A stretch of DNA of 64,000 bases from Shewanella sp. NFH-SH190041 (lineage in GTDB: Bacteria; Pseudomonadota; Gammaproteobacteria; Enterobacterales; Shewanellaceae). The stretch spans positions 3,038,001 through 3,102,000 of the forward strand of contig NZ_AP026070.1 of the NCBI RefSeq assembly GCF_024363255.1, written 5' to 3'. The notes beneath the pieces are model-generated. The model had not been told where the DNA came from. It saw nothing but the letters and a program-made list of their open reading frames with translations, and ran no database searches. Below are positions 8,292 to 17,724 of this stretch, in pieces (the first letter of the stretch is position 1; every line of letters starts with the position of its first letter). Position numbers and translations under genes: made by a program.

Positions 8292-8696
8292 ATGAGCAAA
8301 AACCACCCATTACAAACAACCTACTCCATCAGTGATCTGGCCAAAGAGTTTGATATTACAACCCGCAGCATCCGCTTTTATGAGGATCAGGGACTCCTGA
8401 AACCCAAGCGTCGCGGACAAACTCGGATCTACAGCTTGAAAGACAGGGTGAGATTGAAACTTATCCTGCGGGGCAAGCGGCTGGGATTTTCTTTAGCAGA
8501 AACCCGGCGACTGTTTGAACTGTATGATGCCGATAAATCCAGCATCCAACAGCTTAATACCATGCTGGAGCTGATAGACGATAAAAAAGCCGTACTGCAA
8601 CAACAGATGGATGACATCAAGGTGGTGTTGATGGAACTCAATTCTGCCGAGCAGCAGTGCCGGGCGGCACTTGAGCAGCGCAAAAATAACAGCTGA
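8292..8696 (+). CDS. liuR: MerR-family regulator of the liu operon, LiuR
   Basis: A 134-residue MerR-type regulator. The N-terminal winged helix reads YSISDLAKEFDITTRSIRFY, then EDQGLLKPKRRGQTRIYS, the standard MerR recognition unit. A coiled-coil dimerisation helix covers roughly residues 80-125 (LNTMLELIDDKKAVLQQQMDD). No metal-binding cysteine pair is present; the only cysteine, in QQCRAAL near the end, is isolated, so this is a metabolite-type MerR. Position as first gene of the leucine-catabolic operon, 45 bases before liuA, identifies it as LiuR, which controls branched-chain amino acid degradation in Shewanella relatives. Confidence 0.88.
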   Translation: MSKNHPLQTTYSISDLAKEFDITTRSIRFYEDQGLLKPKRRGQTRIYSLKDRVRLKLILRGKRLGFSLAETRRLFELYDADKSSIQQLNTMLELIDDKKAVLQQQMDDIKVVLMELNSAEQQCRAALEQRKNNS

Positions 8697-8741
8697 TGCC
8701 GTAACAAACATAAGATAAACAAGACCCAAGGACACTCAACC

Positions 8742-9911
8742 ATGAGCCTACGCTATACCAGCCTGAACTTCGGTTTAGGGGAAGATATTGACATGCTGCG
8801 GGATGCAGTCAGTCAGTTTGCCAGCCACGAAATTGCCCCACTGGCCGCACAAGTGGATCAGCAAAATGCATTTCCTAATGCGCTGTGGCCCAAGCTGGGA
8901 GAAATGGGGTTGCTGGGGATCACTGCCGATGAACACTATGGCGGTGCCAATATGGGTTACTTGGCCCATGTGGTGGCCATGGAAGAAGTCTCCCGCGCCT
9001 CAGCCGCCATAGGCCTCTCCTATGGCGCCCATTCTAATCTGTGCGTAAACCAGATTTCTCGCAATGGTAATGACGCGCAAAAAGCCCGTTATCTGCCCGG
9101 GCTGATCACAGGTGAGCAAATTGGCGCACTGGCCATGAGTGAGCCCAATGCCGGTTCAGATGTGGTGTCGATGAAACTCAGCGCACGCAAACACGGGGAT
9201 CGCTACATTCTTAACGGTAATAAGATGTGGATCACCAACGGTCCTGATGCCCATACCTATGTTATTTATGCCAAAACCGATGCCGATAAAGGCCCCCATG
9301 GCATCACAGCTTTTATTATCGAACGCGATTTTGCCGGTTTCAGCCAAGCCCAGAAACTGGACAAACTGGGCATGCGCGGCTCCAACACCTGCGAACTGGT
9401 ATTTCAGGACTGTGAAGTGCCGGAAGAAAACATCCTTGGCGGCCTCAATAATGGCGTTAAGGTACTGATGAGCGGCCTGGATTATGAACGTGTAGTACTG
9501 GCCGGCGGCCCGCTCGGCATTATGACCGCCTGTATGGATATTGTGGTGCCCTACATCCATGAGCGGGAGCAATTTGGCAAAGCCATCGGCCAATTCCAAC
9601 TGGTACAAGGCAAGCTGGCTGATATGTATACCGGCATGAATGCTGCCAAAGCGTATGTCTATCAAGTCGCGAAAGCCTGTGACCGGGGAGAAACCACCCG
9701 TAAAGACGCGGCAGGAGCCATTTTATATGCCGCAGAATTTGCCACCAAAATGGCGCTGGATGCCATTCAGTTGCTGGGCGGCAATGGGTATATCAATGAA
9801 TACGCCACCGGGCGATTGCTGCGCGATGCCAAGTTGTATGAAATCGGTGCTGGCACATCGGAAATTCGCCGCATGCTAATTGGCCGTGAGCTCTTTAGCG
9901 AATCCAGATAA
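8742..9911 (+). CDS. liuA: Isovaleryl-CoA dehydrogenase
   Basis: A 389-residue acyl-CoA dehydrogenase that oxidises isovaleryl-CoA to 3-methylcrotonyl-CoA with FAD and passes electrons to electron-transfer flavoprotein. Signature segments are [19 protein letters not shown] near residue 130 and [18 protein letters not shown]. The catalytic glutamate of the isovaleryl-CoA branch sits in the helix [17 protein letters not shown] near residue 250, instead of the C-terminal position used by most family members. [12 protein letters not shown] and the ending [11 protein letters not shown] complete the fold. It is the first enzyme of the operon, with an AAGGA ribosome site upstream. Confidence 0.95.
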   Translation: MSLRYTSLNFGLGEDIDMLRDAVSQFASHEIAPLAAQVDQQNAFPNALWPKLGEMGLLGITADEHYGGANMGYLAHVVAMEEVSRASAAIGLSYGAHSNLCVNQISRNGNDAQKARYLPGLITGEQIGALAMSEPNAGSDVVSMKLSARKHGDRYILNGNKMWITNGPDAHTYVIYAKTDADKGPHGITAFIIERDFAGFSQAQKLDKLGMRGSNTCELVFQDCEVPEENILGGLNNGVKVLMSGLDYERVVLAGGPLGIMTACMDIVVPYIHEREQFGKAIGQFQLVQGKLADMYTGMNAAKAYVYQVAKACDRGETTRKDAAGAILYAAEFATKMALDAIQLLGGNGYINEYATGRLLRDAKLYEIGAGTSEIRRMLIGRELFSESR

Positions 9912-10000
9912 CCCCAACACACCAGTATCCGGGCATGACGCCCGGGCAGATAACAGGCCAGCCCGATTGCACGGCTGGCAACAGCAAGAAGGATAACGCT

Positions 10001-11608
10001 GTGGTGCAAATCAATTCAAAAATCAATCCCCGCAGTGAAACGTTCCAAAGTAAAGCTGCTGATATGCAGGCTTTAGTGGACGATCTGCAGCAAAAAGTAC
10101 ACACCATTATGCAAGGTGGTGGCCCCAAAGCCTGTGAGCGCCATATCGCCCGGGGCAAACTGCTACCACGGGAGCGGGTGGAACAACTGCTGGACACAGG
10201 TTCCCCATTTCTGGAGGTCGGGCAGTTTGCCGCCTACGGCGTTTATGATGAAGCCGTGCCCGCAGCCGGGGTGATAGCGGGGATCGGCCGCGTCAGCGGT
10301 GTGGAGTGCATGATTATTGCTAACGATGCCACGGTAAAGGGCGGCACTTACTATCCGCTGACAGTGAAAAAACACCTGAGAGCACAGGAGATTGCCGAGC
10401 GCTGTCACCTGACTTGTCTCTATTTGGTCGACTCAGGCGGCGCCAACCTGCCACGCCAAGATGAAGTATTCCCGGACCGGGATCATTTCGGCCGTATCTT
10501 TTTCAATCAGGCGCGGATGTCTGCTAAGGGCATTGCCCAAATTGCCGTGGTCATGGGTTTATGTACTGCCGGGGGCGCTTATGTCCCGGCCATGGCCGAT
10601 GAATCTATTATTGTGAAAGAGCAAGGCACTATCTTCCTGGCAGGCCCGCCACTGGTGAAAGCCGCAACCGGAGAAGAAGTCAGCGCGGAAGAGCTCGGCG
10701 GCGGCGATGTCCATACCCGCATTTCCGGCGTTGCCGATCACTTAGCACTGAATGATGAGCATGCGCTGCAACTGGCGCGTCAGGCGGTTACCCGGCTTAA
10801 CCATCAAAAACCCCTAACCATGGCCCTGAAACAGGCCAAAGCACCGAAATATGATATCCGCGAACTGTACGGCATTGTCGGTACCGATCTGAAAAAACCG
10901 TTCGACGCCAAAGAAGTCATTGCCAGATTAGTGGATGACTCAGACTTTGATGAGTTCAAGGCGAATTACGGCAATACCCTCGTGTGTGGCTTTGCCCATA
11001 TCCACGGTTACCCGGTGGGCATTGTGGCCAACAATGGCATTTTGTTTTCAGAGTCCGCCCAGAAAGGCGCGCATTTTATTGAGCTGTGCTGTCAGCGCAA
11101 GATCCCGCTGCTGTTTTTACAAAATATCACCGGCTTTATGGTGGGGAAAAAGTACGAGCATGAAGGGATTGCGAAACACGGCGCCAAGATGGTCACTGCG
11201 GTCTCCTGTGCCAGTGTGCCCAAATTTACCGTGCTGATTGGCGGCTCCTATGGTGCCGGAAACTATGGCATGTGTGGCCGGGCCTATGATCCTACCATGA
11301 TGTGGATGTGGCCCAATGCCCGGATTTCTGTGATGGGCGGGGAGCAAGCTGCAGGGGTGCTCGCGACGGTAAAACGCGATGGATTGGCTCGTCAGGGTAT
11401 GGACTGGAGTGAAGCCGATGAAGCGGCATTCCGCCAACCGATTGTTGAGCAGTATGACAAAGAAGGCCACCCCTATCATGCCAGTGCCCGACTGTGGGAT
11501 GACGGCATTATCGATCCGGCTCAGACCCGGGACGTGGTCGGGCTGGCACTGGCTGCCGCCCTCAATGCCCCCATCGCCGACACCAAGTTCGGCGTATTTA
11601 GGATGTAG
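10001..11608 (+). CDS. liuB: 3-methylcrotonyl-CoA carboxylase, carboxyltransferase (beta) subunit
   Basis: About 535 residues from a GTG at 10001, chosen because AAGGATAA lies 7 bases before it and the protein then has the usual family length. An upstream ATG at 9935 would add a non-family tail. The protein moves the carboxyl group from carboxybiotin on the alpha subunit to 3-methylcrotonyl-CoA, giving 3-methylglutaconyl-CoA. Two crotonase-like halves are visible: the N half with [19 protein letters not shown] and [16 protein letters not shown], and the C half with [18 protein letters not shown] and [18 protein letters not shown]. It partners LiuD, two genes downstream. Confidence 0.95.
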   Translation: MVQINSKINPRSETFQSKAADMQALVDDLQQKVHTIMQGGGPKACERHIARGKLLPRERVEQLLDTGSPFLEVGQFAAYGVYDEAVPAAGVIAGIGRVSGVECMIIANDATVKGGTYYPLTVKKHLRAQEIAERCHLTCLYLVDSGGANLPRQDEVFPDRDHFGRIFFNQARMSAKGIAQIAVVMGLCTAGGAYVPAMADESIIVKEQGTIFLAGPPLVKAATGEEVSAEELGGGDVHTRISGVADHLALNDEHALQLARQAVTRLNHQKPLTMALKQAKAPKYDIRELYGIVGTDLKKPFDAKEVIARLVDDSDFDEFKANYGNTLVCGFAHIHGYPVGIVANNGILFSESAQKGAHFIELCCQRKIPLLFLQNITGFMVGKKYEHEGIAKHGAKMVTAVSCASVPKFTVLIGGSYGAGNYGMCGRAYDPTMMWMWPNARISVMGGEQAAGVLATVKRDGLARQGMDWSEADEAAFRQPIVEQYDKEGHPYHASARLWDDGIIDPAQTRDVVGLALAAALNAPIADTKFGVFRM

Positions 11609-11617
11609 GAGGCAGAG

Positions 11618-12421
11618 ATGGAATATCAATATATCAATGTTATCCAGCAAAATGGCGTTGCTACGCTGACCCTCTGTCGGCAAGACAAACATAATGCTTT
11701 TGATGAGGTGATGATCGGCGAAATGATCGCCGCGCTTGATAGCTTGGCGCAAGCTCACTGCCACCTGTTAGTGATCAAAGCCGCAGGCAAACATTTCAGT
11801 GCCGGGGCAGATCTAAACTGGATGCGTAAACAAGCCGCGATGGATTTTGCCACCAACTTAGCGGATGCCGAGGCGCTGGCCAGTTTGATGCATAAACTCG
11901 ACACCTTCCCCCACCCAACGCTGGCACTGGTCAACGGCGCTGCTTTTGGTGGCGCATTGGGGCTGATTTGTGCCTGTGATATTGCAATCGCCGCCCCCAA
12001 TGCCCGTTTTTGCCTCAGCGAAGTCAAACTTGGTTTGATCCCGGCGGCCATTAGCCCCTACGTATTGAGAGCCATGGGGGAGCGCCAAGCACGGCGTTAT
12101 ATGCTCAGTGCCGAAACCTTTGATGCCCAAACCGCTGTGTCTTTGGGCATTGTTCACCAGCTTGCAGAAGATATCGGCGCGGCGGGTCAAGCTATGACGA
12201 CGCAGCTACTGGGCAATAGCCCACAAGCGATGCAGTGGTGTAAAAATCTTATCCGACACCAGCAAGATGGCTGTATCACAGCAGAAACCCTTGCCTATAC
12301 CAGTGAACAAATCGCCCGTATCCGGGTTTCTGAGCAGGGCCAGGAAGGCCTGAATGCTTTTTTTGATAAACGTCAGCCCAATTGGGTCAGGACATCAGCT
12401 GCAGGAGAAGGAACATGCTGA
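11618..12421 (+). CDS. liuC: Methylglutaconyl-CoA hydratase
   Basis: A 267-residue enoyl-CoA hydratase/isomerase-family enzyme. Oxyanion-hole segments are HFSAGADLNWMRK near residue 65 and NGAAFGGALGLICACDIAIA near residue 108; the active-site loop is SEVKLGLIPAAISPYVLRAM near residue 135. In this operon the expected reaction is hydration of 3-methylglutaconyl-CoA to 3-hydroxy-3-methylglutaryl-CoA. It starts 9 bases after liuB with a GGAGGCAG ribosome site and its stop overlaps the liuD start (ATGCTGA), implying translational coupling. The substrate call rests on context as well as sequence. Confidence 0.92.
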   Translation: MEYQYINVIQQNGVATLTLCRQDKHNAFDEVMIGEMIAALDSLAQAHCHLLVIKAAGKHFSAGADLNWMRKQAAMDFATNLADAEALASLMHKLDTFPHPTLALVNGAAFGGALGLICACDIAIAAPNARFCLSEVKLGLIPAAISPYVLRAMGERQARRYMLSAETFDAQTAVSLGIVHQLAEDIGAAGQAMTTQLLGNSPQAMQWCKNLIRHQQDGCITAETLAYTSEQIARIRVSEQGQEGLNAFFDKRQPNWVRTSAAGEGTC

Positions 12422-14499
12422 GCAAACTCCTCATTGCCAACCGCGGCGAAATCGCCTGCCGGGTTATCCGTACCGCCCACGCCATGGGGCTGAAAACCGT
12501 TGCCGTATATTCAGAGGCTGACCGCCATGCCCGTCATGTGCAGATGGCGGATGAAGCCTGTTATATCGGCCCTAGCGCGCCAGCTCAATCTTACCTCAAA
12601 GGCGATGAGATCTTAGCCATCGCTCAACGCTGTGGCGCTGATGCGATTCATCCGGGCTACGGCTTTTTATCAGAAAATGCCGACTTTGCCAGCGCCTGTG
12701 AACAGGCAGATATCCGCTTTGTCGGCCCCGGCAGCGCCGCCATTGATGCCATGGGCAGCAAAAGTGCCGCCAAAACCATTATGGCGGCTGCCGGTGTCCC
12801 CTTGGTGCCCGGTTATCATGGTGATGAGCAAAGTGACGCCGTGCTGTTGGCCGCCTCGAAGGAAATCGGCTATCCCCAGTTAATCAAAGCCGCCTTCGGT
12901 GGCGGCGGAAAGGGGATGCGGGTGGTTGAACAAGGAGATGATATTCAAGCGGCAATTGATTCGGCCCGCCGCGAAGCCAGCTTCGCATTTGGTAACGACA
13001 AACTACTGATTGAGCGCTATCTGCGTCGCCCTCGTCATGTGGAAGTGCAAGTGTTTGCCGATACCCATGGCAATTGTGTTTATTTGTCGGATAGGGATTG
13101 CTCCGTACAGCGTAGGCATCAGAAAGTCATTGAAGAAGCCCCGGCTCCCGGCCTGTCTGACACTCTGCGCCGCCGGATGGGCGAAGCGGCCGTCGCCGCG
13201 GCCAAGGCAATCAATTATGTTGGTGCCGGTACGGTGGAATTCTTGCTTGATACGCAAGCCGAAGATGAAGCGACGAGCTTTTTCTTTATGGAGATGAATA
13301 CCCGCTTACAGGTAGAACATCCTGTCACTGAAAAGGTCACAGGTCAGGATCTGGTTAGCTGGCAGTTACAGGTTGCTGCTGGCTTGCCACTGCCACTGAG
13401 CCAGGCTGAGATCATTATTACAGGGCATGCATTTGAATCCCGTATTTACGCTGAAGATCCTGGCAATGATTTTCTGCCCGCCGCTGGTATGCTGGATTAT
13501 CTGCATGAACCGGCACAGAGCGAATATGTGCGGATTGATTCCGGTGTCCGTCAGGGCGATGAAATCAGTAATTATTATGACCCCATGATCGCCAAGTTAA
13601 TCACTTGGGATGTCAGCCGGGAGCAAGCTCTGTCGCGTATGGTAAATGCGCTGTCCGAGTACCGAATTACTGGTTTGAAGCACAATTTGGACTTCCTGCA
13701 ACGTATTTGCCTACAGGCAGATTTTGCCCAAGCCAAACTGTGCACCGACTTTATCCCCCGTCACAGCGAGGCATTGCTTAGTGAGCCCGCTGTGGATATC
13801 AATGCTGCACTGCCAGTAGCGGCGCTATATCGCATGCTGCAATTGCGACCACAACAGCAGTGGCACCACGAAGCTGACTCACCTTGGCATACTGTTGCGG
13901 GGCTCAGGTTAGGCGCTCCCAACCGAGCGACCCTAATGCTGCTCGACGACAGCCATAAGGTACATAAATTACAGCTCAGCCAGAGAGATAACGGCTACCA
14001 ACTCAGCCACGATGGGCAAACGTGGCTAATCAATGGAACGCTGGATAATAACCTGATGCGTTATTGCCTTAACGGCCACCAGCAGCAGGTTCAGGTCGCT
14101 GCCAAGGACGATGACTTTACCCTGTTTATGCCCCATGAACATAGCGTGCAGGCAATACATTTCCGCGCTGTCGCCACCCAGACAGATAACAGTGATACCG
14201 CTGAGCAAAATCCCCTCAATGCGCCAATGAACGGCACCATCGTGACCCATTTGGTCGAGTGTGGTGAGCCCGTCAGCCAAGGACAAGGGCTGATGGTAAT
14301 GGAAGCGATGAAGATGGAATACACCATCAGTGCTCCCGCTGATGGCCGCGTTAATGCGTTTTTCTTTGCCCCGGGTGAACTGGTTGCTGACAGCGCCCTA
14401 CTGCTCGACTTTATCGCTAATCAGCACGGGGATGAAGGCGCCGACAAAAAAGCCCATCACGACACGGCGAAAACTCAGGAGGTGGCCGATGCGTCCTGA
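12415..14499 (+). CDS. liuD: 3-methylcrotonyl-CoA carboxylase, biotin-carrying (alpha) subunit
   Basis: About 694 residues starting MLSKLLIANRGEIACRVI at ATG 12415; an in-frame upstream start at 12382 is within liuC and is not needed. Domain order is biotin carboxylase (residues 1-450, ATP-grasp loop AAFGGGGKGMRVVE, catalytic EMNTRLQVEHPVTE), a less conserved linker domain, and a C-terminal biotinyl domain with the attachment lysine in VMEAMKMEYTISAP near residue 635. It carboxylates its own biotin with ATP and bicarbonate for transfer by LiuB. The last 25 residues after the biotinyl domain are charged and poorly conserved. The ORF overlaps liuE by 11 bases. Confidence 0.95.
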   Translation: MLSKLLIANRGEIACRVIRTAHAMGLKTVAVYSEADRHARHVQMADEACYIGPSAPAQSYLKGDEILAIAQRCGADAIHPGYGFLSENADFASACEQADIRFVGPGSAAIDAMGSKSAAKTIMAAAGVPLVPGYHGDEQSDAVLLAASKEIGYPQLIKAAFGGGGKGMRVVEQGDDIQAAIDSARREASFAFGNDKLLIERYLRRPRHVEVQVFADTHGNCVYLSDRDCSVQRRHQKVIEEAPAPGLSDTLRRRMGEAAVAAAKAINYVGAGTVEFLLDTQAEDEATSFFFMEMNTRLQVEHPVTEKVTGQDLVSWQLQVAAGLPLPLSQAEIIITGHAFESRIYAEDPGNDFLPAAGMLDYLHEPAQSEYVRIDSGVRQGDEISNYYDPMIAKLITWDVSREQALSRMVNALSEYRITGLKHNLDFLQRICLQADFAQAKLCTDFIPRHSEALLSEPAVDINAALPVAALYRMLQLRPQQQWHHEADSPWHTVAGLRLGAPNRATLMLLDDSHKVHKLQLSQRDNGYQLSHDGQTWLINGTLDNNLMRYCLNGHQQQVQVAAKDDDFTLFMPHEHSVQAIHFRAVATQTDNSDTAEQNPLNAPMNGTIVTHLVECGEPVSQGQGLMVMEAMKMEYTISAPADGRVNAFFFAPGELVADSALLLDFIANQHGDEGADKKAHHDTAKTQEVADAS

Positions 14500-15379
14500 T
14501 CGTGTCAGCATTTTTGAGGTCGGCCCACGTGATGGGCTGCAAAATGAAGTGCAAGTATCCACTAAGGATAAAATTCGCCTGATTGATGATTTGACGCTGG
14601 CGGGAGTAACGCGTATTGAAACCGGTAGCTTTGTTTCCCCCAAATGGGTGCCGCAGATGGCGGACAGTGACGCGGTATTTGCAGGTATCAACCGTCAAGC
14701 ACAGGTACGCTACAGTGCCTTAACACCGAATATGCAAGGACTTGATGCTGCCATTACTGCCGGCGCGGATGAGGTCGCGGTATTTGCCTCGGCATCTGAG
14801 GGCTTTAGCCAGCGCAATATTAACTGTTCGGTAGAAGAATCTATCGCCCGCTTTATTCCCTTGGTTGATAAAGCCAACACCTTGGGGCTGCCGGTCAGGG
14901 GCTATGTCTCCTGCACCTTGGGTTGCCCTTATGATGGAGACATCGCATTAACGGAAGTGGTACGGGTCTGCGATATCCTGTACCGGCTTGGGGTGTATGA
15001 AATTTCGCTGGGCGACACTATAGGCATAGGCACTGCCGATCAGGCTCGGCGAATGGTCGAGGCGGTGAGCAGCAAGGTGCCAATGGAACAACTGGCGCTG
15101 CATTTTCATGACACCCGAGGCCAGGCGCTGGCCAATATTCTCGCCTGTCTGGATTTGGGGATCGGCACTATCGACAGCTCTGTGGCAGGGCTTGGCGGCT
15201 GCCCTTATGCCAAAGGGGCATCTGGTAATCTGGCCACTGAAGATTTGGTGTATATGCTGCATGGACTGGGAATTGATACCGGCATTAATCTGCCCGCATT
15301 AGCCCGGGCAGGCGACACCATCAGCGCGGCCATTGGTAAGCCCTCCGGGGCTAAAACCGCACTGGCATTGAGCCACTGA
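14489..15379 (+). CDS. liuE: Hydroxymethylglutaryl-CoA lyase
   Basis: A 296-residue enzyme that splits HMG-CoA into acetoacetate and acetyl-CoA, ending leucine degradation. It starts [20 protein letters not shown] at ATG 14489, with AGGAGG 7 bases before it inside the liuD end. The DRE-TIM-type metal site is seen in GPRDGLQNE, and the [17 protein letters not shown] segment carries the catalytic cysteine and metal ligands near residue 230. [11 protein letters not shown] near residue 145 is a further family mark. Overlap with liuD suggests tight co-expression. Confidence 0.95.
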   Translation: MRPDRVSIFEVGPRDGLQNEVQVSTKDKIRLIDDLTLAGVTRIETGSFVSPKWVPQMADSDAVFAGINRQAQVRYSALTPNMQGLDAAITAGADEVAVFASASEGFSQRNINCSVEESIARFIPLVDKANTLGLPVRGYVSCTLGCPYDGDIALTEVVRVCDILYRLGVYEISLGDTIGIGTADQARRMVEAVSSKVPMEQLALHFHDTRGQALANILACLDLGIGTIDSSVAGLGGCPYAKGASGNLATEDLVYMLHGLGIDTGINLPALARAGDTISAAIGKPSGAKTALALSH

Positions 15380-15447
15380 TAGCCACTTTTTACGCACACA
15401 GATACAGCGTCCACGGCAGCAATAAACTGCCCGACAAGGAGAAGACA

Positions 15448-16155
15448 ATGTCAGGACTGAATAAGGTTGTCACCAACTATCAGGCGGCACTGGCCGGGCT
15501 GGAAAACGATATGACCATCATGGTCGGCGGCTTTGGCCTGTGCGGGATCCCAGAAGGGTTAATATCACAAATGGTCGCAATGCAGGTCAGAGGTCTCACA
15601 GCAATCTCCAACAATGCAGGCGTCGATGATTTTGGCTTAGGTTTGTTACTGCAGCAACACCAAATCCGCACCATGATCGCCTCTTATGTGGGCGAAAATG
15701 CCACTTTTGAACAGCAGATGCTCAGTGGTGAGCTGGAGGTAATTTTAACTCCGCAAGGTACCTTGGCGGAAAAAATCCGCGCCGGTGGCGCAGGGATCCC
15801 CGCCTTTTTCACCGCCACAAGTTATGGTACCCCTGTCGCTGAAGGGAAAGAGACCCGGCAAATCAAGGGCCGACATTATGTGCTTGAAGAGTCACTGACG
15901 GCTGATTTTGCGCTGATCCGCGCCTGGAAAGCCGACACCATGGGCAATCTGGTCTTTCGCAAAACCGCAGCCAACTTCAACCCTATGATGGCAACTGCAG
16001 GGCAAATCACTGTCGTAGAAGCAGAAGAGATTGTCGCACCGGGTGAGCTGGATCCGGATCATATTCATACCCCGGGGATTTATGTTGATCGGATCATCAA
16101 AGGCCACTTTGAGAAACGTATCGAGCAGCGCACCATAAAAACAGCTAAGGCATAA
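15448..16155 (+). CDS. scoA: 3-oxoacid CoA-transferase subunit A
   Basis: A 235-residue alpha subunit of a succinyl-CoA:3-ketoacid CoA-transferase. The glycine-rich CoA-binding segment [13 protein letters not shown] is near residue 28, and the conserved [31 protein letters not shown] and GDRIIKG-like [17 protein letters not shown] segments follow. With subunit B it moves CoA from succinyl-CoA to acetoacetate, giving acetoacetyl-CoA for thiolysis, the logical continuation after LiuE. A strong ribosome site AAGGAG precedes the ATG. It lies 68 bases after liuE and 11 bases before scoB, in the same direction. Confidence 0.93.
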   Translation: MSGLNKVVTNYQAALAGLENDMTIMVGGFGLCGIPEGLISQMVAMQVRGLTAISNNAGVDDFGLGLLLQQHQIRTMIASYVGENATFEQQMLSGELEVILTPQGTLAEKIRAGGAGIPAFFTATSYGTPVAEGKETRQIKGRHYVLEESLTADFALIRAWKADTMGNLVFRKTAANFNPMMATAGQITVVEAEEIVAPGELDPDHIHTPGIYVDRIIKGHFEKRIEQRTIKTAKA

Positions 16156-16166
16156 GGAGAGGCGAT

Positions 16167-16832
16167 ATGGCACTGACACGAGAACAGCTGGCACAACGGG
16201 TCGCCCAAGAACTACGTGACGGTTATTACGTTAATCTGGGCATAGGTATCCCCACCTTAGTGGCCAACTATATTCCCGCAGGGATGGCCGTGATGCTGCA
16301 GTCTGAAAATGGTTTGCTGGGGATGGGCGAATTCCCGACGGAAGAGACTGTGGATGCGGATTTAATCAATGCCGGCAAACAAACCGTCACCGCCGTTGCC
16401 GGCGCATCGTTTTTTTCATCCGCAGAAAGCTTTGCCATGATCCGCGGCGGACATGTGGATTTAACCGTATTGGGTGCTTTTGAGGTGGATGTTAATGGCT
16501 CGATTGCCTCATGGATGATCCCTGGCAAGCTGGTTAAAGGGATGGGGGGAGCAATGGATCTGGTCGCCGGGGCTGACAATATCATTGTGACCATGATGCA
16601 CGCCGATAAACACGGAAATTCCAAACTACTGCCTCAATGCCAATTGCCGCTGACAGGCTACGGTTGCATTAAGCGAGTACTAACGGATCTGGCCTTTTTG
16701 GCCATTGAAGATGGGGCATTTCATTTATTGGAAAGAGCTCCCGGCGTTACTGTGGCAGAAATTGCCGCTAAAACCGCAGGTAAACTGGTAATCCCTGACC
16801 ATGTGCCGGAAATGCAATTTCAAGCTTTGTGA
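16167..16832 (+). CDS. scoB: 3-oxoacid CoA-transferase subunit B
   Basis: A 221-residue beta subunit. The catalytic glutamate that forms the CoA thioester lies in SENGLLGMGEFP near residue 50; NLGIGIPTLVANYIP, GGHVDLTVLGAFEVD and WMIPGKLVKGMGGAMDLV are standard family segments. AAGGAG precedes the ATG. It is the last gene of the operon; a weak hairpin at 17008-17031 is the only terminator candidate downstream. Confidence 0.93.
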   Translation: MALTREQLAQRVAQELRDGYYVNLGIGIPTLVANYIPAGMAVMLQSENGLLGMGEFPTEETVDADLINAGKQTVTAVAGASFFSSAESFAMIRGGHVDLTVLGAFEVDVNGSIASWMIPGKLVKGMGGAMDLVAGADNIIVTMMHADKHGNSKLLPQCQLPLTGYGCIKRVLTDLAFLAIEDGAFHLLERAPGVTVAEIAAKTAGKLVIPDHVPEMQFQAL

Positions 16833-17007
16833 CAGCAAGATCTGACTAAGTTTGGCGAGGTCGGACTAGGTCGAGAGCAGGCTAGGTGCTGTTGACCTTT
16901 TACGCTGATTTTGCAGCCACTTGCCGGAAACCTCTGGCGACGATTAACACGCTTTTATCTTGCACAAAATTTAACAACAACAATGGTTCCCCCACCTCAT
17001 CACTCAT

Positions 17008-17031
17008 GCCCGGCTCTGCTGCAAACCGGGC
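17008..17031 (+). terminator. Weak hairpin downstream of the liu operon
   Basis: GCCCGG (17008-17013) and CCGGGC (17026-17031) with a 12-base loop, followed by TTTGCTT. The T run is broken, so efficiency is doubtful. The rest of 16833-17120 shows nothing clear except the motif CTGTTGACCTTT at 16889-16900, also found at 57973-57984. Confidence 0.4.
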
Positions 17032-17120
17032 TTTGCTTGGCCGCTTTTCGCTATCCTTACTGGACTTGAATGTTGAACAGCTATGATACTTACTGCATAG
17101 ACAAGCAAGCAGGAGGGATA

Positions 17121-17546
17121 ATGCGTTATTCCAGAGGAGCCAAATTATTTCGGCTCACCGCAGTGTTTAGTATGTTATTTGCCCTGATTGGCTTTTCCTA
17201 TAATGTCTGGCGCATGGAAGTGACCGAGCAAAATGCCAGCCGACGAGAAGCAGCATTTGAAATGTTGCGGGAAATGGCAGCATTGGAACAAATTATCTTT
17301 GCAGCCCATTATGACAATGATACGGTAAACGGTAATCCCCGCCTTGGTTGGGTTAGATTAAGTATGATTTCAGATTTGGCGATTCTAATGCCGATTGGCA
17401 CACAAGATGCCGCGGCTGAATTAAAGCGAGTTTGGCAGCATAATTGGGCGCTGATCAGCAAAAATAAACCGGCTACCAAGGCCGTATTAGCTGCATTGGA
17501 ACACACCCGTTTACAGGTGCGCAATACCCTTACCACACTGGAATAA
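17121..17546 (+). CDS. Hypothetical membrane-anchored protein
   Basis: A 141-residue protein starting MRYSRGAKLFRLTAVFSMLF at ATG 17121, chosen because the near-perfect ribosome site AGGAGGGATA directly precedes it. One membrane helix spans about residues 9-28 (LFRLTAVFSMLFALIGFSYN). The rest is mainly helical and polar, with a possible coiled coil around TEQNASRREAAFEMLREMAALEQII, and would lie in the periplasm if the positive-inside rule holds. I do not recognise a family. It stands between scoB and the cadC-like regulator on the same strand, with 178 bases to the latter. A periplasmic accessory to the regulator is only a thought. Confidence 0.6.
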   Translation: MRYSRGAKLFRLTAVFSMLFALIGFSYNVWRMEVTEQNASRREAAFEMLREMAALEQIIFAAHYDNDTVNGNPRLGWVRLSMISDLAILMPIGTQDAAAELKRVWQHNWALISKNKPATKAVLAALEHTRLQVRNTLTTLE

Positions 17547-17724
17547 ATTTCCAGCCACAATGTGAATTAAAGCATTATTGTTGCAACATTAACCTTTGTT
17601 AGTCTGCTAGGTTAGATCGCAGAAACAAACTTTGTTTCTGGTCAGTCCACCTCAAGGGCGTATATTGCTAACGCGCTGTTCTGCCTGGTCTGTTCTGACT
17701 GAACACTCTACTCTAGGTTCTTAC

